From: Streptomyces sp. NBC_00461
Lineage (GTDB): Bacteria > Actinomycetota > Actinomycetes > Streptomycetales > Streptomycetaceae
Assembly (NCBI RefSeq): GCF_036013935.1
Contig: NZ_CP107902.1
Span: 5,737,001 to 5,801,000, forward strand
DNA: 64,000 nucleotides
Reading direction: 5' to 3'
This document shows, piece by piece, positions 17,000 through 25,657 of the stretch. Position 1 is the first letter of the stretch. Each line of letters opens with the position of its first letter. A model generated the notes under the pieces. That model did no database searches. It saw nothing but the letters and a program-made list of their open reading frames with translations, and was not told the origin of the DNA. Both the position numbers and the translations under genes were made by a program.

Positions 17000-17650
17000 A
17001 TGGGTGCCGTGAAGACCAAGCGGATGCCGCGCGCGGTCCGTGAGCAGCAGATGATCGACGCCGCCGTGCGGACCTTCGGGCAGCGCGGATACATGGCCGC
17101 GTCGATGGACGAGATCGCCGAACTGGCGGGCGTGTCCAAGCCGTTGGTCTATCTGTACCTGAACTCGAAGGAAGACCTGTTCACCGCCTGCATCCGCCGG
17201 GAGGCGAGAGCGCTGGTGGAGGCGGTCCGGGCCGGCGTACGGCCCGACGTGCCGGCCGACCGCCAACTCTGGGAAGGGCTGCGGGCGTTCTTCACGCACA
17301 CCGGGCAGCACCCGGACGGCTGGGCGGTGCTGCACCTCCAGGCCCGTACCCGCGAACCGTTCGCGGCCGAGGTCACCGCGATGCGCGAGGAGATCGTCGC
17401 GTTCGTGACGGAGCTGATCGTGGTCGCGGCCCGGGAGGCCCACCGCGACCCCGACCTCCCCGAGCGTGAGGTCGCAGGCCTCGCCGAGGCCCTGGTCGGC
17501 GCCGCGGAGTCGCTGGCCGCCTGGGCGAACGCCACGCCCGCCACCACGGCCCGCCAGGCGGCGGCCACCCTGATGAACTTCGCCTGGGCGGGGCTGGGCA
17601 ACCTCATGGAAGGGCGCCCGTGGGCGCCGCCCCCCACGCCGGAACCATGA
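17000..17650 (+). CDS. TetR-family transcriptional regulator
   Basis: 216 residues. The N-terminal TetR HTH is complete: REQQMIDAAVRTFGQRGYMAASMDEIAELAGVSKPLVYLYLNSKEDLF. The C-terminal helical ligand domain ends LMNFAWAGLGNLMEG. The inducer is unknown; the nearby fatty-acyl enzymes (MaoC-like, two acyl-CoA ligases) make a lipid-derived ligand plausible. It is followed 69 bp later by a small beta-rich protein gene. Confidence 0.9.
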   Translation: MGAVKTKRMPRAVREQQMIDAAVRTFGQRGYMAASMDEIAELAGVSKPLVYLYLNSKEDLFTACIRREARALVEAVRAGVRPDVPADRQLWEGLRAFFTHTGQHPDGWAVLHLQARTREPFAAEVTAMREEIVAFVTELIVVAAREAHRDPDLPEREVAGLAEALVGAAESLAAWANATPATTARQAAATLMNFAWAGLGNLMEGRPWAPPPTPEP

Positions 17651-17719
17651 CACCTGTCACGCGGTAAGGCGGACGCCGGACACTGGGGGAGGGGAGGCCC
17701 GCGCCCGTACGTTCGTCCC

Positions 17720-18073
17720 ATGACGCAGAGCGGCGGCGCGAACCCGCGGAAGACCGACATCAAGGTGAGCCTCCTCGGCGGTCACCGCCTCAAGGGCGAG
17801 ACCCTCCACGAGCGCACCCTCACGGCCTCCCTCATCGGCGGCGCGGACATCGACCTGACGGACGTCGACATCCCGGACGGCGCCGAACCGCGCATCACCA
17901 AGCTGAGCCTGATCGGCGGCGTCAGCCTCAGGGTCCACCCCGACGTCCGCGTCGAGGTGCACGGCATCCGGCTGGGCGGTGTACAGGACGACGGTCCGGC
18001 CGAGCCCGGCGGCCCCTCGGTCCGCATCGACGCGTGGGGCCTGCTCGGCGGCGTCATCGTCCGCCGGGACTGA
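17720..18073 (+). CDS. Small beta-repeat protein (LiaF-C/bactofilin-like)
   Basis: 117 residues with repeated short beta strands ending in LLGG, LIGG, LIGG, LGG and LLGG at 15-30 residue spacing (IKVSLLGGHRL, TASLIGGADIDL, KLSLIGGVSLRV, WGLLGGVIV). Such Gly-turn beta-helix patterns occur in the C-terminal domain of LiaF-like and DUF1707-associated proteins. No signal peptide or membrane helix. It may bind at the membrane or self-assemble; the function is unknown. Confidence 0.65.
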   Translation: MTQSGGANPRKTDIKVSLLGGHRLKGETLHERTLTASLIGGADIDLTDVDIPDGAEPRITKLSLIGGVSLRVHPDVRVEVHGIRLGGVQDDGPAEPGGPSVRIDAWGLLGGVIVRRD

Positions 18074-18079
18074 GGTGGT

Positions 18080-18928
18080 TCAGCCGGTCAGGGGTGTCAC
18101 CCTCCCGCTCACGTGGACGCGGCCCTCGCTGCCGCGCAGCTCGAATCGCCCCCCGTCCGCCGCGTACGTGACGCTCCCCGGCAGCAGCACCGGAGCCCTG
18201 AACTCCGCTTCCAGCCGGGCCCGTTCGGGCGCCCCGTGTGCGGCGAGGCAGCGGGCCACCGTCCACATGCCGTGCGCGATGGCGCGGGGGAAGCCGAAGA
18301 GGTGGGCGGTGAGGGGGTGCAGATGGATGGGGTTGCGGTCGCCGGACGCCACGCCGTAGCGCCGGCCGATGTCCCCGCCCAGCTGCCACTCGGCGACCGC
18401 GGGCAGTGGCTCGGGCTCGTCCGCGGCCCGTGCGGGCATACGGCTCTGGGTCTGGTGCCGGGCCAGATACGTGCTCCGCGACTCCCACACCACATCCCCC
18501 TCGGCCCGCATCTCCGTGATCACCGAGGCCTCGGTGCCGCGCCGGTGAGGCTCCAACCCGCCGACGTGCACGGCGAGTTCGTACTCCCCGGTGGCCGCCG
18601 TCGCCCGCCGCCGGGTGATCTCGATCGACGTGTGGACGAGACCGAGCAGCGGCAGCGGGAAGCCCCGGTCGCTCATCAGCCGCATGGCCAGCGGAAAGCC
18701 CAGCACATGCGGATAGGTGAGCGGCAGCGCGTCGTCGCCGGTCGCGAAGCCGCAGACCCGCTCGTACGCCGCGAGCCGCGAGAGGTCGATGCGCAGTCCG
18801 GGCAGGACGAGCCGGTCGCGGGGGAACTCGGCGTCCGGGCGCGGGCGCTTGAACGGGGACAGCAGCGCCCCGCGGGCCAGCAGGGGACCGAGCGCGGGCG
18901 CACCGGGCAGGACGACGGACACCGACAT
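18080..18928 (-). CDS. MaoC-like (R)-enoyl-acyl hydratase, double hot-dog protein
   Basis: 282 residues. The C-terminal hot-dog domain has the hydratase-2 motif GVASGDRNPIHLHPLTA (catalytic Asp/His pair) and the GMWTVARCLA overhang helix. The N-terminal half (about 35-150) is a degenerate hot-dog without catalytic residues, as in double-hot-dog hydratases of actinobacteria. It hydrates trans-2-enoyl thioesters or acts as a 3-hydroxyacyl dehydratase. The start is uncertain: ATG 18928 follows CTGGGGG, and an upstream in-frame start at 19012 exists. Confidence 0.83.
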   Translation of the reverse strand: MSVSVVLPGAPALGPLLARGALLSPFKRPRPDAEFPRDRLVLPGLRIDLSRLAAYERVCGFATGDDALPLTYPHVLGFPLAMRLMSDRGFPLPLLGLVHTSIEITRRRATAATGEYELAVHVGGLEPHRRGTEASVITEMRAEGDVVWESRSTYLARHQTQSRMPARAADEPEPLPAVAEWQLGGDIGRRYGVASGDRNPIHLHPLTAHLFGFPRAIAHGMWTVARCLAAHGAPERARLEAEFRAPVLLPGSVTYAADGGRFELRGSEGRVHVSGRVTPLTG

Positions 18929-19267
18929 CAGGCCCCCAGCAGGTGTTCTCCGGAGGAGGATCCCCCGGACCTCCACGGCGGATAGCGGTCGGCCATGTCC
19001 ATAACTCCCCACGCGGACTGTCTGCTTACTCCAGAGTCAGGTTACCCGAGGTAAGGAGAGGTCAGAAGGTGAAAATCGCTCACCATACCGTCCGGTAGGG
19101 CTCGATCGGCAAGAAAAGCGACGAGGTTGCACATCCCCGACGCATCCCCACCGCCGGACAATCGCCGGACTTTCACTGTCCCATCACGCGAGCGCCGTAC
19201 GATCTCCTCCCCTGACCTGCGGCAACTCTCCCGCAGGGCGCCTCCGTTGAACCTCTGGGGATCGCCC
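18929..19267. other. 339-bp divergent intergenic region between MaoC-like and acyl-CoA ligase genes
   Basis: No convincing gene. It holds the palindrome at 19042-19054 described separately and a weak GC hairpin near 19217-19235 (CTGCGG...CCCGCAG). It presumably contains the promoters of both divergent genes. Confidence 0.6.
19042..19054. promoter_or_regulatory. Palindrome TTACC-CGA-GGTAA, candidate regulator site
   Basis: A perfect 5+5 inverted repeat in the divergent region upstream of the MaoC-like and first ligase genes. A near-identical sequence (AACCCGCGGTAA, 21496-21507) lies upstream of the second ligase gene. This suggests a shared regulator, perhaps of TetR type; which regulator binds is unknown. 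Confidence 0.45.
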
Positions 19268-21220
19268 GTGTCCACCTCGCACCCGTCCACACCCGCGGCG
19301 GTCCACTCCACGACGTACGACGGCACACCGGTTCTCGTGGAACCCGAACTCCTGCGGCAGGACGGAGAGGTGCGCGAGGTCTCCGTACCGCCCTTCGTCC
19401 CGCGGCTGACGCACGGTTCGCTCGCCGACCTGCCCTTCGACAACGCGCGCATCGCCCCCGACGGCAACGTCCTCAGCCGCAGGACCGAGTCGGGCCGGTG
19501 GTCGGACGTGACGGCGGCCCGGTTCGCCGACGAGGTGCTGGCGGTGGCGAAGGGCCTGATCGCGGAGGGGCTGGCTCCCGGGGACCGGATCGCCGTCATG
19601 GCGCGGACCGTCTACGAGTGGACGCTCCTCGACTTCGCCGCCTGGGCCGCGGGCCTCGTCACCGTCCCGATCTACCCCACCTCCTCCGTCTTCCAGGCCC
19701 GGTGGATCCTCCAGGACTCCGGCGCCGCCGCGCTCGTCACGGAGACCGCCGCGCAGGCCGCGACCCTGGGCCCCGAACTCGACCGGGTGCCCGACCTGCG
19801 GCACCTGTGGGTCATCGACAAGGGCCATGTGGAGCGCCTGGGTGAGCACGGTGCGCAGGTGCCGGACCAGGAGGTGGCCGTACGGCGCGGGATGCTCGGC
19901 CCCGACACCCTGGCCACCGTCGTCTACACCTCGGGCACCACCGGCCGCCCCAAGGGCTGCGCGATCACGCACGGCAACTTCTTCGCCGAGGTCGACAACG
20001 CCGTAGAACTCCTCTATCCCGTGTTCCGGGCGCGCACGAGCGAGGAGGCCGCGGTCCTGCACTTCCTGCCGATGTCCCACATCTTCGGGCGCATGGTGGC
20101 GGTCGCCTGCATCCGCGCCCGGGTGCGCCTCGGGCACGCGCCGAGCCTGAAGTCGGAGGCACTGCTGCCCGACCTGGCGAGCTTCCGGCCGACCTGCCTG
20201 GTCGCCATCCCGTACATGCTGGAGAAGGTGTTCAACGTGGCCCGCGCCAGGGCCGAGGCCGGCGGCCGGGTCACGTCCTTCGACCGGGCGGTGGGCGTGG
20301 CCTGCCGCTACGGCGAGGCGAAGGAGGCCGGCAAGGCGGGCACCGGCCCCGGCCCGAGCGCCTCGCTGAAGGCGGCCCGCTCCTTCTACGACCCGCTCGT
20401 CTACCGCCGTATCCGCAACGCCATGGGCGGCAGGGTCCGTTACATGATCTCCGGCGGTTCCCCGCTGGGCCGGCGGCTGGCCTCCTTCTATGCCGGAGCC
20501 GGCATCGAGATCTACGAGGGCTACGGCCTGACGGAGACGACGGGCGCGTCCACCGTCTCCCCGCCCCTGAAACCCCGTCTGGGCACGGTGGGCTGGCCAC
20601 TGCCCGGCACCAGGGTCCGCATAGCGGCCGACGGCGAGATCCTGCTGGCCGGCGACCACGTGCTGCGCGGCTACTGGGACCCGAACGCGGGCGGGGTCGT
20701 CCCGGCGACCCTCGACGGCTGGCTCGCCACCGGCGACATCGGCCGGCTGGACGAGGAGGGCTACCTCACCATCACCGGCCGCAAGAAGGAGATGCTGATC
20801 ACGGCGGGCGGCAAGAGCGTCGCCCCGGCCCCGCTGGAGAACTGGCTGCGCGCCCACCCCCTCATCTCCCAGGTCATGGTCGTCGGCGACACCCGCCCCT
20901 TCGTCGGCGCCCTGATCACCCTCGACATGGAGGGCGTCAGCCACTGGCGCCGGATGCACGGCAAGCACCCGGTACCGGCCGAACTGCTCCTGGACAACGA
21001 TGAGTTGAGGCAGGTCCTGCAGCGGGCGGTGGACGAGGCGAACAAGCTGGTCTCCCGCCCCGAGTCGATCCGCCGCTTCACGGTCCTCCCCGTCGACTTC
21101 ACGGAGGAGGCCGGCCACCTGACCCCGTCGATGAAGCTGAAGAGGCAGACGATCGCAGAGCAGTTCGCGACCCAGATCGAGCAGCTCTACGACCCCTACG
21201 GCACGGGAGCGCCCCATTAG
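19268..21220 (+). CDS. Long-chain fatty acid-CoA ligase (AMP-dependent synthetase), copy 1
   Basis: 650 residues from GTG 19268. ANL-superfamily adenylating enzyme with the P-loop-like A3 motif YTSGTTGRPKGCAITHGN, the YEGYGLTET motif, TGDIGRLDEEGYLTITGRKKEM (A7/A8) and the C-terminal GGKSVAPAPLENWLRA carrying region. It matches long-chain (FadD15/FAA-type) ligases with a C-terminal LKLKRQ lysine region. It activates fatty acids as AMP then CoA esters. It forms a tandem pair with the gene at 21606, with which it shares most motifs. Confidence 0.93.
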   Translation: MSTSHPSTPAAVHSTTYDGTPVLVEPELLRQDGEVREVSVPPFVPRLTHGSLADLPFDNARIAPDGNVLSRRTESGRWSDVTAARFADEVLAVAKGLIAEGLAPGDRIAVMARTVYEWTLLDFAAWAAGLVTVPIYPTSSVFQARWILQDSGAAALVTETAAQAATLGPELDRVPDLRHLWVIDKGHVERLGEHGAQVPDQEVAVRRGMLGPDTLATVVYTSGTTGRPKGCAITHGNFFAEVDNAVELLYPVFRARTSEEAAVLHFLPMSHIFGRMVAVACIRARVRLGHAPSLKSEALLPDLASFRPTCLVAIPYMLEKVFNVARARAEAGGRVTSFDRAVGVACRYGEAKEAGKAGTGPGPSASLKAARSFYDPLVYRRIRNAMGGRVRYMISGGSPLGRRLASFYAGAGIEIYEGYGLTETTGASTVSPPLKPRLGTVGWPLPGTRVRIAADGEILLAGDHVLRGYWDPNAGGVVPATLDGWLATGDIGRLDEEGYLTITGRKKEMLITAGGKSVAPAPLENWLRAHPLISQVMVVGDTRPFVGALITLDMEGVSHWRRMHGKHPVPAELLLDNDELRQVLQRAVDEANKLVSRPESIRRFTVLPVDFTEEAGHLTPSMKLKRQTIAEQFATQIEQLYDPYGTGAPH

Positions 21221-21391
21221 GGGCGCGGGAAACGGCGCAGTCTGTCAGGGGCGGGGGGAACAGGGCAGTGTTCTAGGGGCGCGGGGAACGGCGCAGTCTT
21301 TGAGGGGCGCGGGGAACAGGGCAGTGTTCTAGGGGCGCGGGGAACGGCGCAATCTTTGAGGGGCGCGGGGAACTGCGCGACCAGCCACGAC
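21220..21391. repeat. 28-bp tandem array (five units plus a longer terminal unit)
   Basis: Units of the form GGGGCGCGGGGAACNGNGCAG followed by 7 nt start at 21220, 21248, 21276, 21304, 21332 and 21360. The units alternate in type: copies 2 and 4 end AGTGTTCTA, copies 3 and 5 end TCTTTGA. The last copy continues into GAACTGCGCGACCAGCCACGAC, a sequence I recall as a dispersed intergenic repeat in Streptomyces. The first unit overlaps the ligase stop codon. Confidence 0.85.
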
Positions 21392-21605
21392 GATCCCGCA
21401 GACGACAAACGGGCAGGCCACGGCACAACCCCACCGCAAAACCCCCGGAGGGCCCGCACCAACTCCCCATCCGGGCATCGTACGATCACCGTTCTAACCC
21501 GCGGTAACCCGTGAGCCGCGCACCGCCGGTGAACGTCTCGGCACGCACTGCACGTACTTCACAGCAGAGCGGGATCGAGCTGCACGCCCCAGGAGCTGAG
21601 CTGCC
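21392..21605. other. Remainder of the inter-ligase region
   Basis: With the adjacent tandem array this makes a 385-bp stretch without a gene between the two ligases. Apart from the ACCCGCGGTAA site at 21495-21508 and a presumed promoter, nothing coding is visible. Confidence 0.5.
21495..21508. promoter_or_regulatory. ACCCGNGGTAA element upstream of ligase copy 2
   Basis: The sequence TAACCCGCGGTAAC shares ACCCGNGGTAA with the palindrome at 19042-19054 upstream of ligase copy 1. It lies about 100 bp before the start at 21606. A common operator is inferred. Confidence 0.4.
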
Positions 21606-23525
21606 ATGTCCGTGTCCGTGCCCTACCCGTCCGCGTCCGACTACGACGGCGTGCCCCAGCTCGTCGAGCCCGAGATCCGTCGGCTGGGCGGGGAGGTGCG
21701 CGAGGCGTCCGTGCCGCCGCTCGTCGCGCCGCCCACCCACGGCTCGCTCGCCGACCTGCCGTTCGACAACGCGGACGCCGCACCCGACGCGCGCGTCCTC
21801 AGCCACCGTACGCAGGACGGGGACTGGGCGGACGTGACGGCGACGGAGTTCGCGGCACAGGTCATGTCGCTGGCCAAGGGGCTGATCTCGGAAGGCCTGG
21901 TCGCCGGCGACCGTATCGCCGTCATGGCGCGGACGATCTACGAGTGGACGCTCCTCGACTTCGCCGCCTGGGCCGCCGGCCTCGTCACCGTGCCGATCTA
22001 CCCGACGTCCTCCGTCTACCAGACGCGGTGGATCCTCCAGGACTCCGGCGCGGTCGCCCTGGTGACCGAGACCTCGGGTCAGGCCGCGGCCCTGGGCCCG
22101 GAGTTGAGCCGGCTGCCCGATCTGCGCCACATGTGGATCGTCGAGAAGGGGCACTTGGAGCGACTGGCCGAACTCGGGGCGCCCGTCCCCGAGCAGGAGG
22201 TCGCCGTACGCCGCGGCATGCTGGTCCCCGACACGCTCGCCACCGTCATCTACACCTCGGGCACCACCGGCCGCCCCAAGGGCTGCGTGCTCACGCACGG
22301 CAACTTCCTGGCGGAGGTCGACAACGCGACCGAACTCCTCTACCCGATCTTCAAATCGAAGTCGACGGAGGACCCGGCCACCCTCCTCTTCCTCCCCATG
22401 TCGCACGTCTTCGGCCGCATGGTGGCGATCGCCTGCATCCGGGCCCGGGTCCGCCTGGGCCACGCCCCGGGCCTGGACGCGGAAGGCCTCCTGGCCGACC
22501 TGGCCACGTTCCGCCCGACCTTCCTCCTCTGCATCCCCTACATGCTGGAGAAGATCTACAACAACGCGCGGGCCAAGGCGGAGTCCGGCGGCCGTGCTTC
22601 CGCCTTCGACCGCGCGGCGAGTGTCGCCGTCCGCTACGGCGAGGCGATGGAGGCCCGCCACGCCGGCACGGGCTCCGGCCCGAGCGCCGCACTGAAGACG
22701 TCCCGTGCCTTCTACGACCAGCTCGTCTACCGCCGCATCCGCAACGCCATGGGCGGCAGGATCCGCCACCTCATCTCCGGCGGCTCCCCGCTCGGCCGCC
22801 GCCTCGCGGCCTTCTACGCGGGCGCGGGCATGGAGATCTACGAGGGGTACGGCCTCACCGAGTCCACCGGCGCCGCCACGGTCACCCCACCCCTCAAACC
22901 CCGCCTGGGCACGGTCGGTTGGCCGATGCCCGGCACGAAGGTCCGTATCGCGGCCGACGGCGAGATCCTGCTCAGCGGCGGCCAGGTCTTCCGCGGCTAC
23001 TGGGACCCGCAGGGCGGCGGGGTGATCCCGGCCCACACGGACGGCTGGTTCCCGACCGGCGACATCGGCCGCCTGGACGACGAGGGCTACCTCACCATCA
23101 CCGGCCGCAAGAAGGAGATCCTGATCACCGCGGGCGGCAAGAACACGGCGCCGGCGCCCCTGGAGAACTGGCTCCGCTCGCACCCCCTGATCTCCCAGTG
23201 CATGGTCGTCGGGGACCGCCGCCCCTACATCGCCGCGCTCATCACCCTGGACATGGAGGGCGTCAGCCACTGGCGCCGGATGAACGGCAGGCACCCCGTT
23301 CCCGCCGAACTCCTGGTCGACGACGAAGAGTTGAGGGTGATCCTGCAGCGGGCGGTGGACGAGGCGAACAAACTGGTCTCCCGCCCGGAGTCCATCCGCC
23401 GCTTCGTCATCGTCCCCGGGGACTTCACGGAGGAGGCGGGCCATCTCACGCCGTCGATGAAACTGCGCCGGGAGACGGTGATGCGGGACTTCGCGGCGCA
23501 CGTGGAAGCGTTGTACGAGCGCTGA
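21606..23525 (+). CDS. Long-chain fatty acid-CoA ligase (AMP-dependent synthetase), copy 2
   Basis: 639 residues. Same ANL domain order as copy 1: YTSGTTGRPKGCVLTHGN, YEGYGLTEST, TGDIGRLDDEGYLTITGRKKEI, GGKNTAPAPLENWLRS. It is highly similar to copy 1 throughout (for example SLADLPFDN, MARTIYEWTLLDFAAWAAGLVTV-like text), so a tandem duplication is clear. The N-terminus (MSVSVPYPSASDYDGVPQLVEP) and the linker near 260-275 (KSKSTEDPATL against ARTSEEAAVL) are the most diverged parts. CAGGAG lies upstream of ATG 21606. Confidence 0.93.
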   Translation: MSVSVPYPSASDYDGVPQLVEPEIRRLGGEVREASVPPLVAPPTHGSLADLPFDNADAAPDARVLSHRTQDGDWADVTATEFAAQVMSLAKGLISEGLVAGDRIAVMARTIYEWTLLDFAAWAAGLVTVPIYPTSSVYQTRWILQDSGAVALVTETSGQAAALGPELSRLPDLRHMWIVEKGHLERLAELGAPVPEQEVAVRRGMLVPDTLATVIYTSGTTGRPKGCVLTHGNFLAEVDNATELLYPIFKSKSTEDPATLLFLPMSHVFGRMVAIACIRARVRLGHAPGLDAEGLLADLATFRPTFLLCIPYMLEKIYNNARAKAESGGRASAFDRAASVAVRYGEAMEARHAGTGSGPSAALKTSRAFYDQLVYRRIRNAMGGRIRHLISGGSPLGRRLAAFYAGAGMEIYEGYGLTESTGAATVTPPLKPRLGTVGWPMPGTKVRIAADGEILLSGGQVFRGYWDPQGGGVIPAHTDGWFPTGDIGRLDDEGYLTITGRKKEILITAGGKNTAPAPLENWLRSHPLISQCMVVGDRRPYIAALITLDMEGVSHWRRMNGRHPVPAELLVDDEELRVILQRAVDEANKLVSRPESIRRFVIVPGDFTEEAGHLTPSMKLRRETVMRDFAAHVEALYER

Positions 23526-23543
23526 GGTGCCCGCCCGCCCCCG

Positions 23544-24308
23544 TCACACGGTGAGCCCGGGCAGGGGCCGCGCCGGGCCGGTCACGGCGCCGTACCGCAC
23601 GTACCACTCGGTGGACATCACCCTGGCCCGGACCTCCGGCGCGAGCGCGGCCAGCCGCCCCGGCAGGGCGCCCCGCTCCACCTCACTGCGATGAGCCAGT
23701 ACGGCGTCCAGCTTCCGCCCGATCCACGGCCCGACGTCGACGGCCGCGGTGATCCACTCGTCCGGCACGCTGTACATCGCCCGGCCCGGCCGCAGCAGGA
23801 CGCCGCCCAGCGCGCGGGCGGCGGAGTCGGGATGCGTGGCGAGGTGCAGGGCGCCCGGCCGCCAGGGCGCGCCGGCCTGCGGGTACAGCCCGCCCCAGCC
23901 GGCGGCCTGCACCGCGAGCACGGTCACCCGGTGGGCGTGGACATGGTCGGGATGCCCGCTCAGCCCGCCGTACGCGTCATGAGTGACGACGATGTCCGGC
24001 CTGAACTCCCGGATGTGCCCGACCAGCCGCCCCACCGCCTCGTCGAGCGGCGCGTCGCAGAAGCGGGGGCTGCCCGGAGCCGACTCCGGCACCTTCGCGT
24101 CGGCGTACCCGAGCATCCGGGGCCTTCCGGCCCCGAGGACGCGCAGCGCGTCGGCCAGCTCCGCGGCACGCCACGTCCCCTCGGCCCAGGTCGCCGTGAC
24201 GACGGCGGTCCGAGCCCCCGAGGCCGCGTGCCGGGCGAGCACACCGCCTGCCGACAGGGACTCGTCGTCGGGGTGCGCGAAGACCGCGAGGAGGTTCGGC
24301 AGGGGCAT
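23544..24308 (-). CDS. PIG-L family (LmbE-like) deacetylase
   Basis: 254 residues. Zinc-binding motif AHPDDE at 11-16 after LLAVF, the GHPDHVHAHRV motif near 119, and the DAYGGLSGHPDH context complete a PIG-L N-acetyl hydrolase. Relatives deacetylate GlcNAc-inositol (MshB), mycothiol conjugates (Mca) or secondary-metabolite sugars. It is shorter than Mca/MshB and its substrate is open. It is convergent with ligase copy 2 (18 bp between ends). Confidence 0.88.
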   Translation of the reverse strand: MPLPNLLAVFAHPDDESLSAGGVLARHAASGARTAVVTATWAEGTWRAAELADALRVLGAGRPRMLGYADAKVPESAPGSPRFCDAPLDEAVGRLVGHIREFRPDIVVTHDAYGGLSGHPDHVHAHRVTVLAVQAAGWGGLYPQAGAPWRPGALHLATHPDSAARALGGVLLRPGRAMYSVPDEWITAAVDVGPWIGRKLDAVLAHRSEVERGALPGRLAALAPEVRARVMSTEWYVRYGAVTGPARPLPGLTV

Positions 24309-24406
24309 CGAGGAGTCACCTTCCGCTGCGGGAGCCGGGCCACATCACCGTGCCATCTTCCGCCGACGGCGCACCGGAGGGAGCGGGTGCCGGACCGGCG
24401 TCCCGG

Positions 24407-24637
24407 CTAGTGCCCCGACAGGCAACGTTCGCCCCGCCGCGACGCCCGGCACGCTCCCCCACTGCCTCAAGGGCGTGGGAGGTGCCCCCACTCGCCGCAC
24501 CGGGCACAGACCCGAGTACGTCCGTCCAGTACGAGGGCCCGCACCCGGCACTTCCCCCAGCCTCCGGCCGGGGGACCCCCAGAGCACGCACCGGACGCCG
24601 CTCCTCAAAGGGCAAATGTTGCCTGCCGGCGCACTAC
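24407..24637. mobile_element. MITE-like element with 28-bp imperfect terminal inverted repeats
   Basis: The left arm 24407-24434 (CTAGTGCCCCGACAGGCAAC...) and the reverse complement of the right arm 24610-24637 agree at 23 of 28 positions. The 231-bp element has no ORF and contains two C/G-rich hairpin repeats: 24452-24490 (CTCCCCCAC...GTGGGAGG) and 24551-24582 (CCCCCAG...CCGGGGG). The right arm includes the stop codon of the methyltransferase gene. No target duplication is obvious. It fills most of the 325-bp gap between the flanking genes. Confidence 0.65.
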
Positions 24638-25284
24638 CCGCGGGGCTTGCGGGCGATGAGGCAGGCCTGCGGGACCAGCTCCGCGAGTTCCTCGTCCGGC
24701 TCGCGCACGGTCCGGGACAGCAGCGCGAACCCCGCCTCCGCCAGCAGGTCGGCCATGTGTTCCGGGCGGCGTCGCTGGAAGTCCAGCGAGACCGGGTGGC
24801 CCCACGGGTTGTCGTGGCGGCGCGGTACGTCTCCGGCCTGGAAGGCGAGCAGGAGGTGACCGCCGGGAGCCAGCACACGGTGGAACTCGGCGAACAGGGA
24901 CGGGAGCCGGTCCACAGGGGTGTGGATGGAGGAGTAGTAGGAGACGACACCTGCCAGGCTGCCGTCCGCATGGCCGAGGTCCAGCATCGACCCCTGCTCG
25001 AACCGCAGCCCCGGGTTCTCGCGGCGCGCGATCGACAGCATCCCCTCCGACAGGTCCAGCCCGAACACCTGCAGACCGAGCGAGGCGAGGTACCCGGTGG
25101 TCCGGCCCGGTCCGCATCCCAGGTCGGCCACGGGCCCGTCACCGCCCACGAGTTCGGCGTAGGCGGTGAGCAGGGCCCGGTCCAGGGGCCGGTGGGTGAG
25201 TCCGTCGCGGAACTGGTCGGCGTAGTCGTCGGCCACGGCGTCGTAGAAGGTGCGGGTGGCGGTGAGGAAGTCGGTGTCGGTCAT
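24634..25284 (-). CDS. Class I SAM-dependent methyltransferase
   Basis: 216 residues. Motif I is VADLGCGPGRTTGYLASLG (about 52-70), then the acidic FGLDLSEGMLSIAR (motif II) and HRVLAPGGHLLLAFQ (motif III), as in UbiE/SmtA-type methyltransferases. The acceptor is unknown. The last codons and stop lie inside the right arm of the MITE-like element, so its C-terminus (ARKPRG) may have been set by that insertion. Confidence 0.87.
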   Translation of the reverse strand: MTDTDFLTATRTFYDAVADDYADQFRDGLTHRPLDRALLTAYAELVGGDGPVADLGCGPGRTTGYLASLGLQVFGLDLSEGMLSIARRENPGLRFEQGSMLDLGHADGSLAGVVSYYSSIHTPVDRLPSLFAEFHRVLAPGGHLLLAFQAGDVPRRHDNPWGHPVSLDFQRRRPEHMADLLAEAGFALLSRTVREPDEELAELVPQACLIARKPRG

Positions 25285-25342
25285 GGCCGGGGACGCTACC
25301 GGCGGCCACTGACAGCGCCGCCCCGCCCCGGCACCCGGCCGC

Positions 25343-25657
25343 TCACCCCACCCCGGTCATCCGCAGCACCGCCGTCGTCACCGCCGCCCCCAGCACCACC
25401 ACTGCGAACGGCGCCCGCCGCCAGGCCAGCACACCCGCCACCAGCACGCCGCCCGGCCGCGCCCACCCGGCGAAAGCGCCGCCCTCGGTCAGCGCCCCCG
25501 TCGCCAACAGCGCGACGAGCAGGACGACCGCCCCGGCCGCCATCAACTCCTGCAGCCGGTCCGGGAGTTCCACCCGCCCGTGCAACACCGGCCCCACCAG
25601 CCGGAAGGCGTACGTCCCCACTGCCAGAGCCAGGATCAGCGCAACGGTCGCGGTCAT
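25343..25657 (-). CDS. azlD: AzlD family branched-chain amino acid exporter subunit
   Basis: 104 residues with three to four hydrophobic helices and the AzlD pattern GTYAFRLVGPVLHGRVELPDRLQ and GGVLVAGVLAWRRAPFAVVVL. The start overlaps the azlC stop by 4 nt (ATGA). AzlC and AzlD together form an exporter of branched-chain amino acids or analogues. Confidence 0.88.
   Translation of the reverse strand: MTATVALILALAVGTYAFRLVGPVLHGRVELPDRLQELMAAGAVVLLVALLATGALTEGGAFAGWARPGGVLVAGVLAWRRAPFAVVVLGAAVTTAVLRMTGVG

Noticed and set aside
19184..21217. 677-residue minus-strand ORF opposite ligase copy 1
   Set aside because: Mirror of the ligase codons; no recognisable motifs. The same applies to 21486-23501 opposite copy 2.
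21217..21489. Minus-strand ORF across the 28-bp tandem repeat
   Set aside because: Its periodic peptide only reflects the DNA repeat; no SD and no conserved sequence.
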